NCBI RefSeq assembly: GCF_000004195.4
Contig: NC_030678.2
Coordinates: 154,364,547-154,428,546, forward strand
DNA length: 64,000 nt
DNA from: Xenopus tropicalis
Lineage: Eukaryota > Chordata > Amphibia > Anura > Pipidae
Direction: 5' to 3'
Shown: positions 9,944 to 20,165 of the stretch, piece after piece
How the letters are laid out: every line of letters starts with the position of its first letter
Numbering within the stretch: position 1 is the stretch's first letter
Notes under the pieces: generated by a model
Databases searched by the model: none
The model's input: the letters and a program-made list of their open reading frames with translations, nothing else
Told to the model about the DNA's origin: nothing
Translations under genes and position numbers: made by a program

Positions 9944-10921
9944 GGGGCTGATTTACTAAGACACGAATTCGAATTGGGAAAATTCCGATTGGAAAACAAA
10001 CATTTTGCGACTTTTTCGTATTTTTTGCGAATTTTCGGCGCCTTTACGACTTTGCGGAAATTGTCGCGACTTTTTCGTTACCAATACGATTTGCGCGAAA
10101 AAACTCGAGTTTTTCGTAGCCATTACGATGCGCTCGTATCTTGTCGCGACTTTTTCGTATTGAGCGCTCGTAAGCAGCGGGCGAAACTTTCAGACTTAGC
10201 ATGATTTTGGAAGCCTCCCATAGGACTCAATGGCACCCTGCAGCTCCAACCTGGCCCAAGGAAAGTCTCCCATAGGGCTCAATGGCACTCTGCAGCTCCA
10301 ACCTGGCCCAAGGAAAGTCTCCCATAGGGCTCAATGGCACTCTGCAGCTCCAACCTGGCCCAAGGAAAGTCTCCCATAGGGCTCAATGGCACTCTGCAGC
10401 TCCAACCCGGCCCAAGGAAAGTCTCCCATAGGACTCAATGGCACTCTGCAGCTCCAACCCGGCCCAAGGAAAGTCTCCCATAGGGCTCAATGGCACTCTG
10501 CAGCTCCAACCCGGCCCAAGGAAAGTCTCCCATAGGGCTCAATGGCACTCTGCAGCTCCAACCCGGCCCAAGGAAAGTCTCCCATAGGGCTCATTGGCAC
10601 TCTGCAGCTCCAACCCGGCCCAAGGAAAGTCTCCCATAGGACTCAATGGCACCCTGCAGCTCCAACCTGGCCCAAGAAAAGTCACCATACTGAAGCTTGA
10701 ATGAATCCGAATCTTTCGTACTCGGCGCGAAAGCTGCGAAAAAGTCGCGACTTTTCGCGCAAGTATTAACGGTACGAAATAAATCGCCAGATTTTGCGCA
10801 ACATTCGGAATGGCAACGAAAAAGTCACGACAATTAGCCGAAAAATCGCAAAATACCGATCAATGATCAAAAAAACGCAATCGGACGCATTCGGCCAGTT
10901 CGTGAGTAAGTAAATGGGCCC
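9944..10921. mobile_element. Inverted-repeat element with internal 52-bp array
   Basis: Ends GGGGCTGATTTACTAAGACA and GTAAGTAAATGGGCC resemble those of the 169-bp element at 2,564. The arms are rich in TTTTTCGTA/GTCGCGAC words. Copy 1 of the host repeat at about 6,455 reads CATACTCTAAAAGTAG without interruption, so the boundaries are supported by an empty site. CTAA is duplicated at the junction. No open frame suggests a transposase. Confidence 0.85.
10208..10676. repeat. 52-bp minisatellite, about nine units
   Basis: Units such as GGAAAGTCTCCCATAGGGCT...CTGCAGCTCCAAC repeat every 52 bp (GCTCCAAC at 10,243, 10,295 and 10,347) with few differences, implying recent expansion. The array occupies the centre of the inverted-repeat element and I saw no copies elsewhere in the window. 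Confidence 0.95.
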
Positions 10922-11283
10922 CTAAAAGTAGAAAATGAGTGTACATTGATTAAGTGCTCAGAGGACTCTGAGTAAGTTCATTCCAATTAGTTTTTTGAAT
11001 TTAGATCCCCTTTAAACCATTACTGTTCAGTAAAGTATCCTAGTGTTACACTTACACTCACAGTGTGCTTGTCTATCCCTAATCTAGAAGTGAATGCAAA
11101 GTGCAACATGCAATTTTGGAATTGGCATCTTTTTTTTTTTACCCACAATGCAGTATTTTGTATACAGCCCATTTGGTAATCTGAGCACATTTGGTTGCAC
11201 ACTGTTTTGCTTGTGTCACTTCCAGCAATATAAATGGTATCAGAATTTACTTTACTGCTGCTGTTGCAATCCAGTAAAGGAAC

Positions 11284-12229
11284 TTGTGTCATGTGACTTA
11301 CTAAAACTGGGGTACTATTTTAAAAGAAAAAAAGCCAGTTTTCTTCACAGTCTATTTTCTCCTTTATTTAGGGTGGAAAAGAAATGCAAAAGATTGGTGG
11401 TTGAGAATAAATTGGGACACACTGGTTGTGCTGCTCTCTGTAGCTACAAAAAAAAGAATCAGGCAGAAGGCAGCACTGTACTTGCTGCCTGGCAAGACAA
11501 ACATCGGACAGCTGTCCAGATACTTTTGGCCTACAGTATAAATATATATATATATATATACAGAGTGTAGTTTGCAGGACCAGAACTAGTGGTAGGCAGA
11601 AGAAGCAGTTGCCTAGGGCACAACCTGATGATACACTCTCTTTGTCCTGAGTCTGTCCTGGCTTACTAGTCCCTAAAAGGGCAAATGGAAGCAGGTGAGC
11701 AAGAAGGGTTACTTTCATGTAATTAAATACCAGCCTCCTGGTGGGGGAATAGGAAGTGATGTCACATGGAGGTGGGGAAATGGGCAGAGTGGGTGGGGGG
11801 GCAAAGGCAGGGTGATCCTTATAAGGGGGAATCTGGCAGCGGAAAGGGTCAAGGAAAGGAGGGATTTATAGGGTATTACAAATTTCCTGGCAATTACATT
11901 GCTGGTAAATTTGTTATTCCAGCCGTGGCCCTAGTTGGATATTTACCATCTGGGCCTGTCCACTACTAGCAGGGTGGCAACCATATGAGCAGGCAGGGTG
12001 GCTGAGCAGGCCAGTGGTGGATGGGATGGGCAAGTAAGGGGGGAGGTGAGGACAAGAGTAGGGTTGACACCCTACTGACAACATTGGCATCAAGCATCAT
12101 TTTTACCGGCCAGGCTGGTAAAATGCTGACCAGGTGTCAAACACTAGACAAAAGTACTTTCCTTGGGCACCAGTACCTCTTGGTCCGGCTTTGGTACTTT
12201 GTGAATCTGCACTTCCTTAAACATTGAAT
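11284..12229. other. Intergenic DNA with TA microsatellite
   Basis: Holds a (TA)n run at about 11,541-11,560. Open frames crossing it (11,094-11,570 plus; 11,368-11,718 minus) derive partly from repeats and show no domain. No gene is supported. Confidence 0.5.
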
Positions 12230-12720
12230 CTACATTTCACTTTCCCTCTGAACACACACCTGCAATTCCCTTGATTAACAGAGATTTGGCAAGAGCTTAT
12301 TGGGCGCCTACTGAGCCAAATATCCAAAGGGATCTGCTAATTTAGTTCTAATTTTTTGACATTTCAGTCAAGATCAAAGGAAAGTTTGAATGCGCTGTGC
12401 TGCTAAATAACGATACATAACTGATTTCTGATTATTAATCCTTGCTAGCGGTCATGTTTCCAGAACAAGCAGCTTCGCAAAAAGTTCTGCTTGGGAGATA
12501 AATGAGATTTGTTTTTATGAACTATTTTTATTTGTGCAACTCTAAACAGCCGTGTTGAAATAATTAGTCTTTTGTTTGTGACCTAAATAAGACTTTCTGT
12601 AATTTGGATTCCTAATCGAGTCAGCAGAGATACAACCAACAATTATCTGACATTATGGCAGCGCTTCCACTCAATCATTCACAAACTAAAAAGAAAATGA
12701 TATTTATTGCGATTTCATTT
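12230..12720. promoter_or_regulatory. Candidate conserved non-coding element
   Basis: About 490 bp of single-copy, high-complexity sequence without terminal repeats, poly-purine runs or microsatellites, with many homeodomain-like and other factor-like words (CTGATTATTAATCC, AATAATTAGTC, CAATCATTCACAAAC). It contrasts with the repeat-dense surroundings. Its role is inferred only from texture. Confidence 0.3.
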
Positions 12721-12962
12721 ACACAATACTTTTAGGGTGGAGTATGGAGAAGTGAAACTGTAGTTGTCCCTGAATGCTTTTGTACAAGCACGAGTTGAAC
12801 TCTGGATGTGACCTGGAAGCCCTGAGATTCTTTTTTTGCAGCTGCAAGCTGTCTGTTGTGGCCACCGTAGCCACAGAGTCATTGTATGTTTCCCTTACAG
12901 CAAAATGTCTGCCCCATACTGATGCACAGTGACCTTCTTCAATGCAGTGTAACGCTTATTAC

Positions 12963-12985
12963 ATATATATATATATATATATATA
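12963..12985. repeat. (AT)n microsatellite
   Basis: Uninterrupted AT dinucleotide run of about 23 bases. Confidence 0.95.
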
Positions 12986-13089
12986 CACAGAGCACTTCCA
13001 TTAGTATTTTAGCAATTTATATTTATTTTTTTTATTTTTAGATGTGTCAGATGTATTAGCACTTATGTAACATAAGGAGCAAAGTGTGC

Positions 13090-13580
13090 TACAGTTCTTA
13101 CAGCCAGTCAGTGGGTAGCATTTACTGGTCACCTGTTTATAGTTAAACATCTTATTGGTCACTATGGGTTACTAAACCCAAGCAAAGTTTGTGCTTTTAA
13201 TTACATATTGGGGTAAGACTATCAATACTAGGCATATGGCCCTCTCTGAGAGTCAGCAACCCTAGGGTTAACTACAGGAAGTAGATAGAATGTGCATAGA
13301 CATGTAAGGGGGACATTTAGTAACATTTGTATTCATATTTTCATATAACTTGGCATTTGTGGTTTTAGAAAAAATGGGGGTTATGTAATAAAAGGCAATA
13401 AGGAAAAGTAACCCCTAGCAAACAATCAGCAGGTAGCATTTACTGGTCACCTGTTTAAAAGCAAACATCTTATTGGTTGCTATGAGTTACTGCTCCTGGG
13501 CAAACTTGTATTACATATGAGTTTGTTGTGGTTTCAAAAACCTCTAAAAACCACAAAAATGAGAATGTTGATAAATGGGC
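13090..13580. repeat. Two copies of a TTTACTGGTCACCTGTTTA repeat
   Basis: GTAGCATTTACTGGTCACCT followed by ACATCTTATTGGTC/TTGCTATG occurs at about 13,115 and 13,433, with diverged relatives at 14,545-14,640 and 28,325-28,415 (reverse orientation). The second copy sits inside an element bounded by GGGACATTTAGTAAC and AAATGGGCCTCC. Confidence 0.7.
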
Positions 13581-13703
13581 CTCCAAGGGTTGCCGACATT
13601 CTGACTTTCATAGACAACTATTCAGCTGAAACTGTCCAAAACTGCTACTATCTCAGAAACCATTAAAAATGATTGTAAATTGCAGAAGTCCTCAGAGGAC
13701 CTA

Positions 13704-14098
13704 GGGGCGGCCCATTTATCAAAATTCTCATTTCCTTGATTTTAGAGGTTTGTTAAACCACGAAAAACTGATTTCCTGTAAAACAAAAAATGTCAAGTGA
13801 TTTATTCAAACAGCCTTTTTCAAAAGCACAATGGAAAAAAATGCATGAAAAAATGCAAAAACGCAAAAGTTTTGTTTTGTCACACATATGAAAGCGTCAA
13901 AAAACCCCAAAGCTACAAAGCAAAGAATGATTAGCCAATTGAAAAAGGACACCTATCATTGAATTTTACATGGCCTTGACAGCTTTTACATGGTGTATTA
14001 CTTTCGGATTTGTTGTAGTTTTGACTTGTAATAAATGGCCAAAAAATTGTGTTTTTCCCACGCAAAAGTCAAAAGTCTATATTTAGTAAATGGGCCCC
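13704..14098. mobile_element. Inverted-repeat MITE, GGGCC-CATTTAT/TAAATGGGCCCC ends
   Basis: GGGGCGGCCCATTTATCAAA on the left pairs with TTTAGTAAATGGGCCCC on the right, with CTAG/CTAA at the junctions. The AT-rich interior has no gene. It is one of several elements in this window with 'cattta' ends (8,329; 2,564; 9,944). Confidence 0.75.
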
Positions 14099-14340
14099 TA
14101 AGTTTTCATCAATCAATCTTTGGGACAAGAACAATCCATGTGCAACCTGAAATATATTCCCACCCCCTATTACTAGTAAAGGAAAACTGGGACATGTTTA
14201 GTGTTGTTTTTATTCCCTACAAACCTTACTCAGGGTACGTAAGGTCATATTGTATGGTACATGTATGTCAGGTAAATGATCCTGACTGATATCTCTGTAG
14301 GTTGGTTAATGGATTGGGCAGGGTTGAATATCTGGTTGGC

Positions 14341-14430
14341 TTAAGGTCCCCATACACGGTCCAATTCTAGCTACCTATATCAGACCCTGCCCAAGTGAGC
14401 AGATCTTAAGGTGTATGGGCACTTTTAGAG
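14341..14430. repeat. Short copy of the 'CCATACAC' inverted repeat family
   Basis: TTAAGGTCCCCATACACGG and CTTAAGGTGTATGGGCAC are inverted ends about 90 bp apart. Larger members lie at 35,640, 37,068, 40,850, 41,611, 44,573, 52,905, 55,540 and 63,180. Confidence 0.7.
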
Positions 14431-14683
14431 GACCTTAATCTGAATATGATAATAACAATTGTTACTTTAAATAAATGAGCATTTATTTTAAGAATTATTC
14501 AAATTTTAGTTGGCAATAAAAGGTGCAAAGTTTGGTACAGGTTTCGTCATCTAAAGCAACCAGTCAGCGAGTAGTGCCCCCCTGTTTCAAACCAAACATT
14601 TCATTGCTTGCTAAAGGTTACAGCACCTGGGCAAACATGCCCAACATGAGGGTTAATGTGCATGGTCAGGGAAAGGAAATTAC

Positions 14684-15492
14684 AGGTATTGGACCCCTTA
14701 TCTGGAAACCCATTATCAAGAAAGTTCCGAATTATAGAAAGGCCATCTCCCATAGACTCCAGTTTAATCAAATAATTCACATTTTTAAAAAAGAAAAATT
14801 CCTTTTTCTCTGTAATAATAAAACAGTACCTGTACTTGATCCCAACTAAGATATAATTACCCCTTATTGGGGGCAGAACAGCCCTATTGGGTTTATTTAA
14901 TGGTTAAATGATTCCCTTTTCTCTGTAATAATAAAACAGTACCTGTACTTGATCCCAACTAAGATATAATTACCCCTTATTGGGGCAGAACAGCCCTATT
15001 GGGTTTATTTAATGGTTAAATGATTCCCTTTTCTCTGTAATAATAAAACAGTACCTGTACTTGATCCCAACTAAGATATAATTACCCCTTATTGGGGGCA
15101 GAACAGCCCTATTGGGTTTATTTCATGGTTAAATGATTCCCTTTTCTCTGTAATAATAAAACAGTACCTGTACTTGATCCCAACTAAGATATAATTACCC
15201 CTTATTGGGGGCAGAACAGCCCTATTGGGTTTATTTAATGGTTAAATGATTCCCTTTTCTCTTTAATAATAAAACAGTACCTGTACTTGATCCCAACTAA
15301 GATATAATTACCCCTTATTGGGGGCAGAACAGCCCTATTGGGTTTATTTAATGGTTAAATGATTCCCTTTTCTCTGTAATAATAAAACAGTACCTTGTAC
15401 TTGATCCCAACAACATATAATGAATCCATATTGGAGCCAAAATAATCCTATTTGCTTAAATCCGTTCTAGATAACAGGTCCCATACCTGTAT
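14684..15492. mobile_element. Xmix-like MITE with expanded 113-bp array
   Basis: Complete element: left arm TTACAGGTATTGGACCCCTT, right arm GGTCCCATACCTGTA, enclosing about 5.4 units of the 113-bp repeat (14,800-15,412). Together with 7,785 (about 1.5 units) and 34,000 (one unit, no expansion) it gives an internal series of array lengths. Confidence 0.9.
14800..15412. repeat. 113-bp tandem array, about 5.4 units
   Basis: Units start at 14,800, 14,913, 15,025 and 15,138, the third spacing being 112 because one G is lost in GGGGGCAG. Units are nearly identical to one another and to those at 1,935. Confidence 0.95.
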
Positions 15493-15494
15493 TT

Positions 15495-16147
15495 TGTAGG
15501 GATGCACCGGATCCAGTATTTGGTTTGGGGATTCGGCCAAGATTCGGCCTTGTTCAGCAGGATTCAGATACGCCCACAGGCCTGGCCGAACTGAATCCGA
15601 ATCCTTAAAGGAACAGTAACACCAAAAAATGAAAGTGTATAAAAGTAACTAAAATATAATGTGCTGCTGCCCTGCACTGGTAAAAGTTGTGTGTTTACTT
15701 CAGAAAGTCTACTATAATTTATATAAATAAGCTGCTATGTAGCCATGGAGGCAGCCATTCAAAGGAGAAAAGGCACAGACACATAGTAGATAACAGATAA
15801 AACACTATTGTATTCTACAGAGCTTATCTGTTATCTGCTATGTAACCTGTGCCTTTTCTCCTTTTTTCCAGCTTGAATGGCTGCCCCCGGGGCTACACAG
15901 CAGCTTATTTATATAAATTATAGTAGTGTTACTGTAGCAAACACACCAGTTTTACCAGTGCAGGGCAACAGTACATTATATTTTTATTACTTTAAAGCTC
16001 TTTCATTTTTTGGTGTTACTGTTCCTTTAATATCACGTGACTTGCGCATATGCAAATTAGGATTCAGTTCGGTCTTTGGCAAACCTTTCACAAAGGATTC
16101 AGGGTTTGTGCAAATCCCAAAATAGTGGATTCGGTTCATCCCTATTA
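15495..16147. mobile_element. TAGGGATGCACCG inverted-repeat element hosting a T2-like insertion
   Basis: TAGGGATGCACCGGATCCA at the left mirrors GGATTCGGTTCATCCCTA at the right. The GATTCGG-rich arms are split at 15,605 by the 426-bp TTAA element. The combined unit has no coding capacity. Confidence 0.85.
15605..16030. mobile_element. T2-like palindromic TTAA element (A)
   Basis: TTAAAGGAACAGTAACACC and GGTGTTACTGTTCCTTTAA with TTAA at both edges. The arms pair over most of their length (AGATAACAGATAA... against ...TTATCTGTTATCTG). Copies: 48,548-48,922 and 58,556-58,980. Ends match the TTAAAGGRR signature I recall for Xenopus T2 MITEs. Confidence 0.9.
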
Positions 16148-16149
16148 TT

Positions 16150-16738
16150 ATATATAGGTTTGGTCAATGCATCCCCTGATCCTACATCACATGCATGCAC
16201 ATAGTGTGGCCCAAAATGGCTGCCAGTACCAGGGGCTCCCTCCCGGTGTGGGGGCCAGAGTGCTTGCAAAGGGGGTAATGATGAGCAAAATTTTATGTTA
16301 GGTTTCACTGTGTGCCCATACACTCTAATGGAACAAAAAAAGTTCCCCCAGAATAGAAAAAGCCCATTGATTGCAATTTGTTTAGCATGGGGTTATTTTG
16401 CAAAAAAATGCCTCTGGTAGCCTGCACCTCAATTGGGGGAAAAAAAAGTCAGGTTATAGGTGCTCTTTAATCTGGTTTAGAATTAGGACAAATAAATCAT
16501 GCTGGGTGGTATAGGGGGGTGAAAAAATAATAATAAGCTACTACTTACTGACGATGATACTGACATGTTCCGATGAGTTATAGGAATGGGTCAGTATCAC
16601 TTTAATGGGAAAATACTGGGGATCTACCGAATCCAAAATTCATCTTAGCAGGATTCAGGATTCAACTGACTTTAACACAAATACTGAATTTGTGCATTTG
16701 TTGGGACCCCACTGAGCCAGATACACACCAGGGGCGCT
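16150..16738. other. Intergenic DNA, no gene
   Basis: Nothing recognised. The minus-strand frame 16,099-16,323 is not supported by any domain. Confidence 0.5.
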
Positions 16739-16964
16739 GTTTCTATGAGGAGCATTGAGAAATTCGCCTCAGGCGGCAGCGCCCTGCAAGTTACTGGAGG
16801 CAGTGAAAAGCCGCTCCTGGTAACCTCAGTGCTCTCTCTGCAGTAGCAATGCGCCCCCCCATGACCCCCCTCTGGCGCTGAAAAGGTACTGCGGGGGGGT
16901 CCAAGGGAAGGGGCGGCATCTCGAAAGCTGCCTCAGGCAGGCATTAGGGCTAAACAGACCCCTG
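16739..16964. mobile_element. hAT-like MITE with CAGGGGCGCTGTTT ends
   Basis: CAGGGGCGCTGTTT at the left and AAACAGACCCCTG at the right. GC-rich interior with GCCTCAGGCGGCA. Flanking 8-mers ATACACAC and CTACATGT are only weakly alike, so the TSD is uncertain. Confidence 0.7.
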
Positions 16965-17639
16965 CTACATGTTAAGTACCCCCAGCAGCTACCAAGCCAG
17001 CAATCTGATTATTCTTATGTGCCGGGTTTCAATAACAGGCAAATATCATCACTTCAGGGAGAGATGCACTGCTTTAGAGGCTCCATCTTAATCTCTGAAC
17101 AATGTCTAAGATCTGCCACTAAATAACCAATGCAGGAAAAATGTTTTATGAAAAATTATCATCCCAGATTCATCCAAACCATGTGACTGACCATCCACCA
17201 GAAAAAAAAACATCCTGGCACATCATGAAAGGGATAGTTTATCTGTAAATTAACATTTACTATGATATAGACAGTGATAGACAATTTGTCTTGCAGCTGA
17301 TCTTCATTTTCCTGGATTTCTGTGTTATTTAGATGATAAAAGCATGGGGTCTGAATAGAAAGATAAGTAATAAAAAGAAACAATAACATTGCAGCTTTTT
17401 TGCCTGCCAGAGTCAACAAGTCGGGAAGAGGAAGAGAAATAATTCACAGACTAATTGAAAAGTTGCTAAGAACAGGAAATTCAGCTGCCAAAAGTTAACT
17501 TTAAGGTGAACTACCTCTTCAAAAGAAATCTTACACATGGACATATCTGATACGTCTGGTATATAATCATAGATAAATATCCTCCAGTCTAATCTTTGTC
17601 ATCCTCAGCATCCCTACATTAAATTTTACTTATGACTCA
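16965..17639. other. Intergenic DNA, no gene
   Basis: Single-copy-looking, AT-rich. The minus-strand frame 17,159-17,419 has no recognisable domain. Confidence 0.5.
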
Positions 17640-17830
17640 GAGAATCAATTAATGGTTTAGTTACCTGCCTACCTATGTCGCTCTATCAGCACTGAGATTA
17701 TTAATTATGTCCTAATTATTACACTTTCAATTTCTGATTGCCACTACTGCATATTCATTAAAAGCAATGAGTCACGGTGCTGGCTGTCCTCCTCCCTGCG
17801 CTCCCACATCGTGTACCAAAATACAGCACT
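17640..17830. promoter_or_regulatory. Candidate conserved non-coding element, TAATTA-rich
   Basis: Contains AATCAATTAATGG, ATTATTAATTATGTCC, TAATTATTAC and TGCATATTCATTAAAAG within 150 bp, then TGAGTCAC-like CAATGAGTCACGG. Dense homeodomain/POU-like words in otherwise unique sequence suggest an enhancer. No direct proof. Confidence 0.3.
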
Positions 17831-18189
17831 TGTCAGAGTGAGCTGAAAGCTGTAAGGTATACTGATGGGAAAATAACACCATGGTGCTGCAATTCAGAGT
17901 GCCCCCCCCAAATATTCTAGGCAGCATGTGCTATATCCATTAGATAAACAAAATGACGTAAGAAATGAAAACGTTTAAAACAAAGATGAAAAGAAACCAT
18001 AGATTCTACCTGCTGTGAATAGAATCAAGGAAAAGAATATTTTGGGGGTTAATGATAGAAAATGATCTTGGGATTTAACAGATACATTACACTATAACAG
18101 AGTACTCTGACAATAATACTACAGTGCTTACTAACACGTAAGTCTTGTACTGGAAACGTAAAGGGATGATTACATAAATTGCAGCTCTT

Positions 18190-18420
18190 TTGTCACAGGA
18201 GTAAGAAAATTTTTTTATAATGACATTTAACAGAAGAAAAATCCGTCACGCATATTTTGCTTATACTCGTTTCAAATAATAAGGCACATTTACCAGAGAT
18301 GGAACATAATTGCATTTTAATATACCTAGGATAGGTGAGCCTAATTATCCTTAATTGCTGTTCCCATTCAGCTACAATACAGATTAAACACCAGCCCTGC
18401 ATTTTAATATTTTGATTATT
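18190..18420. promoter_or_regulatory. Candidate conserved non-coding element
   Basis: Unique stretch with CATATTTTGCTTATAC, GCCTAATTATCCTTAATTG and GCATTTTAATATTTTGATTA. Suggested from composition only. Confidence 0.25.
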
Positions 18421-19313
18421 GAATGAAGTGTCACAACAAGGGGTGCATTATATTAACTGTGATTCCTTTCTGAGGTCATAAGGAGACAGTATTTTTGCTG
18501 GAAGCTGAGGATATCTCATGGCTAAGTCACTGCAGCTGTTAGTTGGGATTTTCACTTGTATTTAATAAGAAACAAGGCAAAGGTTATTCCATAAAATAAA
18601 ATGTTTGCAAAAGGTCTGGTTCAATAAAAGGACAAAACAGCAGAGGGCGCCACTGTGGGAAAAAGTCAAGGTCCTTCAAAGAGGCAATTTTACCCCCCCC
18701 CCCCCCCTTTCAACATTAATTTAATAAATAAGGCTTGTGCTGAATATTTTATTTTGCATTTAGTTTTAACCAAAAGGAAAAGTAGTATACTTTCTAAAAC
18801 TAGTTATTGAATTACAGGGGAGTGCCAAGATGTAAGGCCCTACTGTTCATTCTAGTTTCCTACCTTTTAACAAGAATGGGCTGCGCTCATGTTTTTAAAA
18901 AAATTAAAGATATTTCTTGCTGGAAAGCATCAGAAGAGAAAGGCAAATCATTCAAAAACTGCTAAGAGTTGGTCATTCTTACTAAAGGTAACTACAAGGT
19001 TAACTACACATACAATAAACTCTATGATGCTTTATTTTCCAGAAATTCAGGGCATCCCTTGGGATTAGAAGAAATTAGGTTTTATTTTGGTGTAAAAAAG
19101 GGTGAGAGCTGTGACGTTATGGAATTCTCTCTGCATGGTTTGTACTGGCAGATACATTAGAATGGGATTGGATGCCTTTTTATCAAGTGAAAAAACACAA
19201 GGTTACTGTAGTTAACTCTTAGTACACAGTTGATCATGGGTCTAACCTTTTAACTAAACAGCTTCCTGTGTATTTTCCTATGTATTATTCCCAATACTCT
19301 TGTTCAGAAAGAG
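18421..19313. other. Intergenic DNA with poly-C tract
   Basis: A run of 15 C lies at 18,693-18,707. Nothing else recognised. Confidence 0.5.
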
Positions 19314-19607
19314 CAGGGATCCCCAACCTTTTTTACTTGTGAGCCGCACTCAGATGTAAAAAGTGTTAGAGAGCCATAGAAGCATGAAAAAATGTCTTTA
19401 TCTAAGGGCTTTAATTGGCTATTTGGTAGCCCCATGTTGACTGCTGGGCCTGCAGGAGGTTCTGTTTGGACAAAAACTCTGTGCTTCCAAAACTTGCCTC
19501 CAAGCCAGAAATGTAAAAATGGGCACCTACTGTGAGGCCACTGGGAGCAACATCAAAGGGGGTGATGAGCAACATGTTGCTCCTGAGCCATTGGATAGGG
19601 ATAACTG
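19314..19607. mobile_element. hAT-like element, CAGGGATCCCCAACC family, copy 1
   Basis: Begins CAGGGATCCCCAACC and ends with a decayed GGATAGGGATAACTG. Flanks AGAAAGAG (19,306-19,313) and AGATAGAG (19,608-19,615) form an 8-bp TSD with one difference. Shares GAGCAACATGTTGCTC with copies at 19,851 and 63,195. Confidence 0.85.
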
Positions 19608-19850
19608 AGATAGAGGCAATGTAGGATTCATTTGAACTAAAAGTAGAAATTGATATAACTTCACTTTTATAATTTTTGAATTCTAAGCTTTCCAACTGTG
19701 TTTTTTTTTCTAAGTCTGCAACTAAAAAATAGCAAAACATTCACTTTGATGCCACAACCTCACCCCCCCCCCCTCCCCAGCCCATCATCAATACACAACT
19801 CGGCTTGGGGAAAAGAACTCTGGGTACCCCTGATCTTACATAGGCTAGGG

Positions 19851-20157
19851 CAGGGATCCCCAACCTTTCATACCTGTGAGCCACATTCAAATGGAAAAGA
19901 ATTTGGTGAGAAACACAAGTATGAAAAAAGGTTCTGGGGGTGCAAATAAGAGCTATAATTGGCTATTTGGTAGCACCTATGAGGACTGGCAGCCTATAGA
20001 AGGCTCTCTTTGGCAATTACACTGGGTTTTATGCAACCAAAACTTGCCTCCAAGCCAGGAATTCAAAAATAAGCACCTGCTTTAAGGCCCCTGGGAGCAA
20101 CATCCAAGGGGTTGGTGAGCAACATGTTGCTCACGATCCACTGGTTGGGGATCACTG
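19851..20157. mobile_element. hAT-like element, CAGGGATCCCCAACC family, copy 2
   Basis: Termini CAGGGATCCCCAACC and GGTTGGGGATCACTG, perfect 8-bp TSD GGCTAGGG (19,843-19,850 and 20,158-20,165). 307 bp with no transposase. It lies only 243 bp from copy 1, in the same orientation. Confidence 0.93.
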
Positions 20158-20165
20158 GGCTAGGG

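Larger units (their letters stand above)
9869..11283. repeat. Larger repeat, copy 2 (paired with 6,111-6,845)
   Basis: Colinear with copy 1 apart from the 978-bp insertion at 9,944-10,921. It lacks the hAT-like insertion of copy 1. Homology resumes at CTAAAAGTAGAAAATG (10,922) and continues to about 11,283 (CAATCCAGTAAAGGAAC). Confidence 0.8.
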
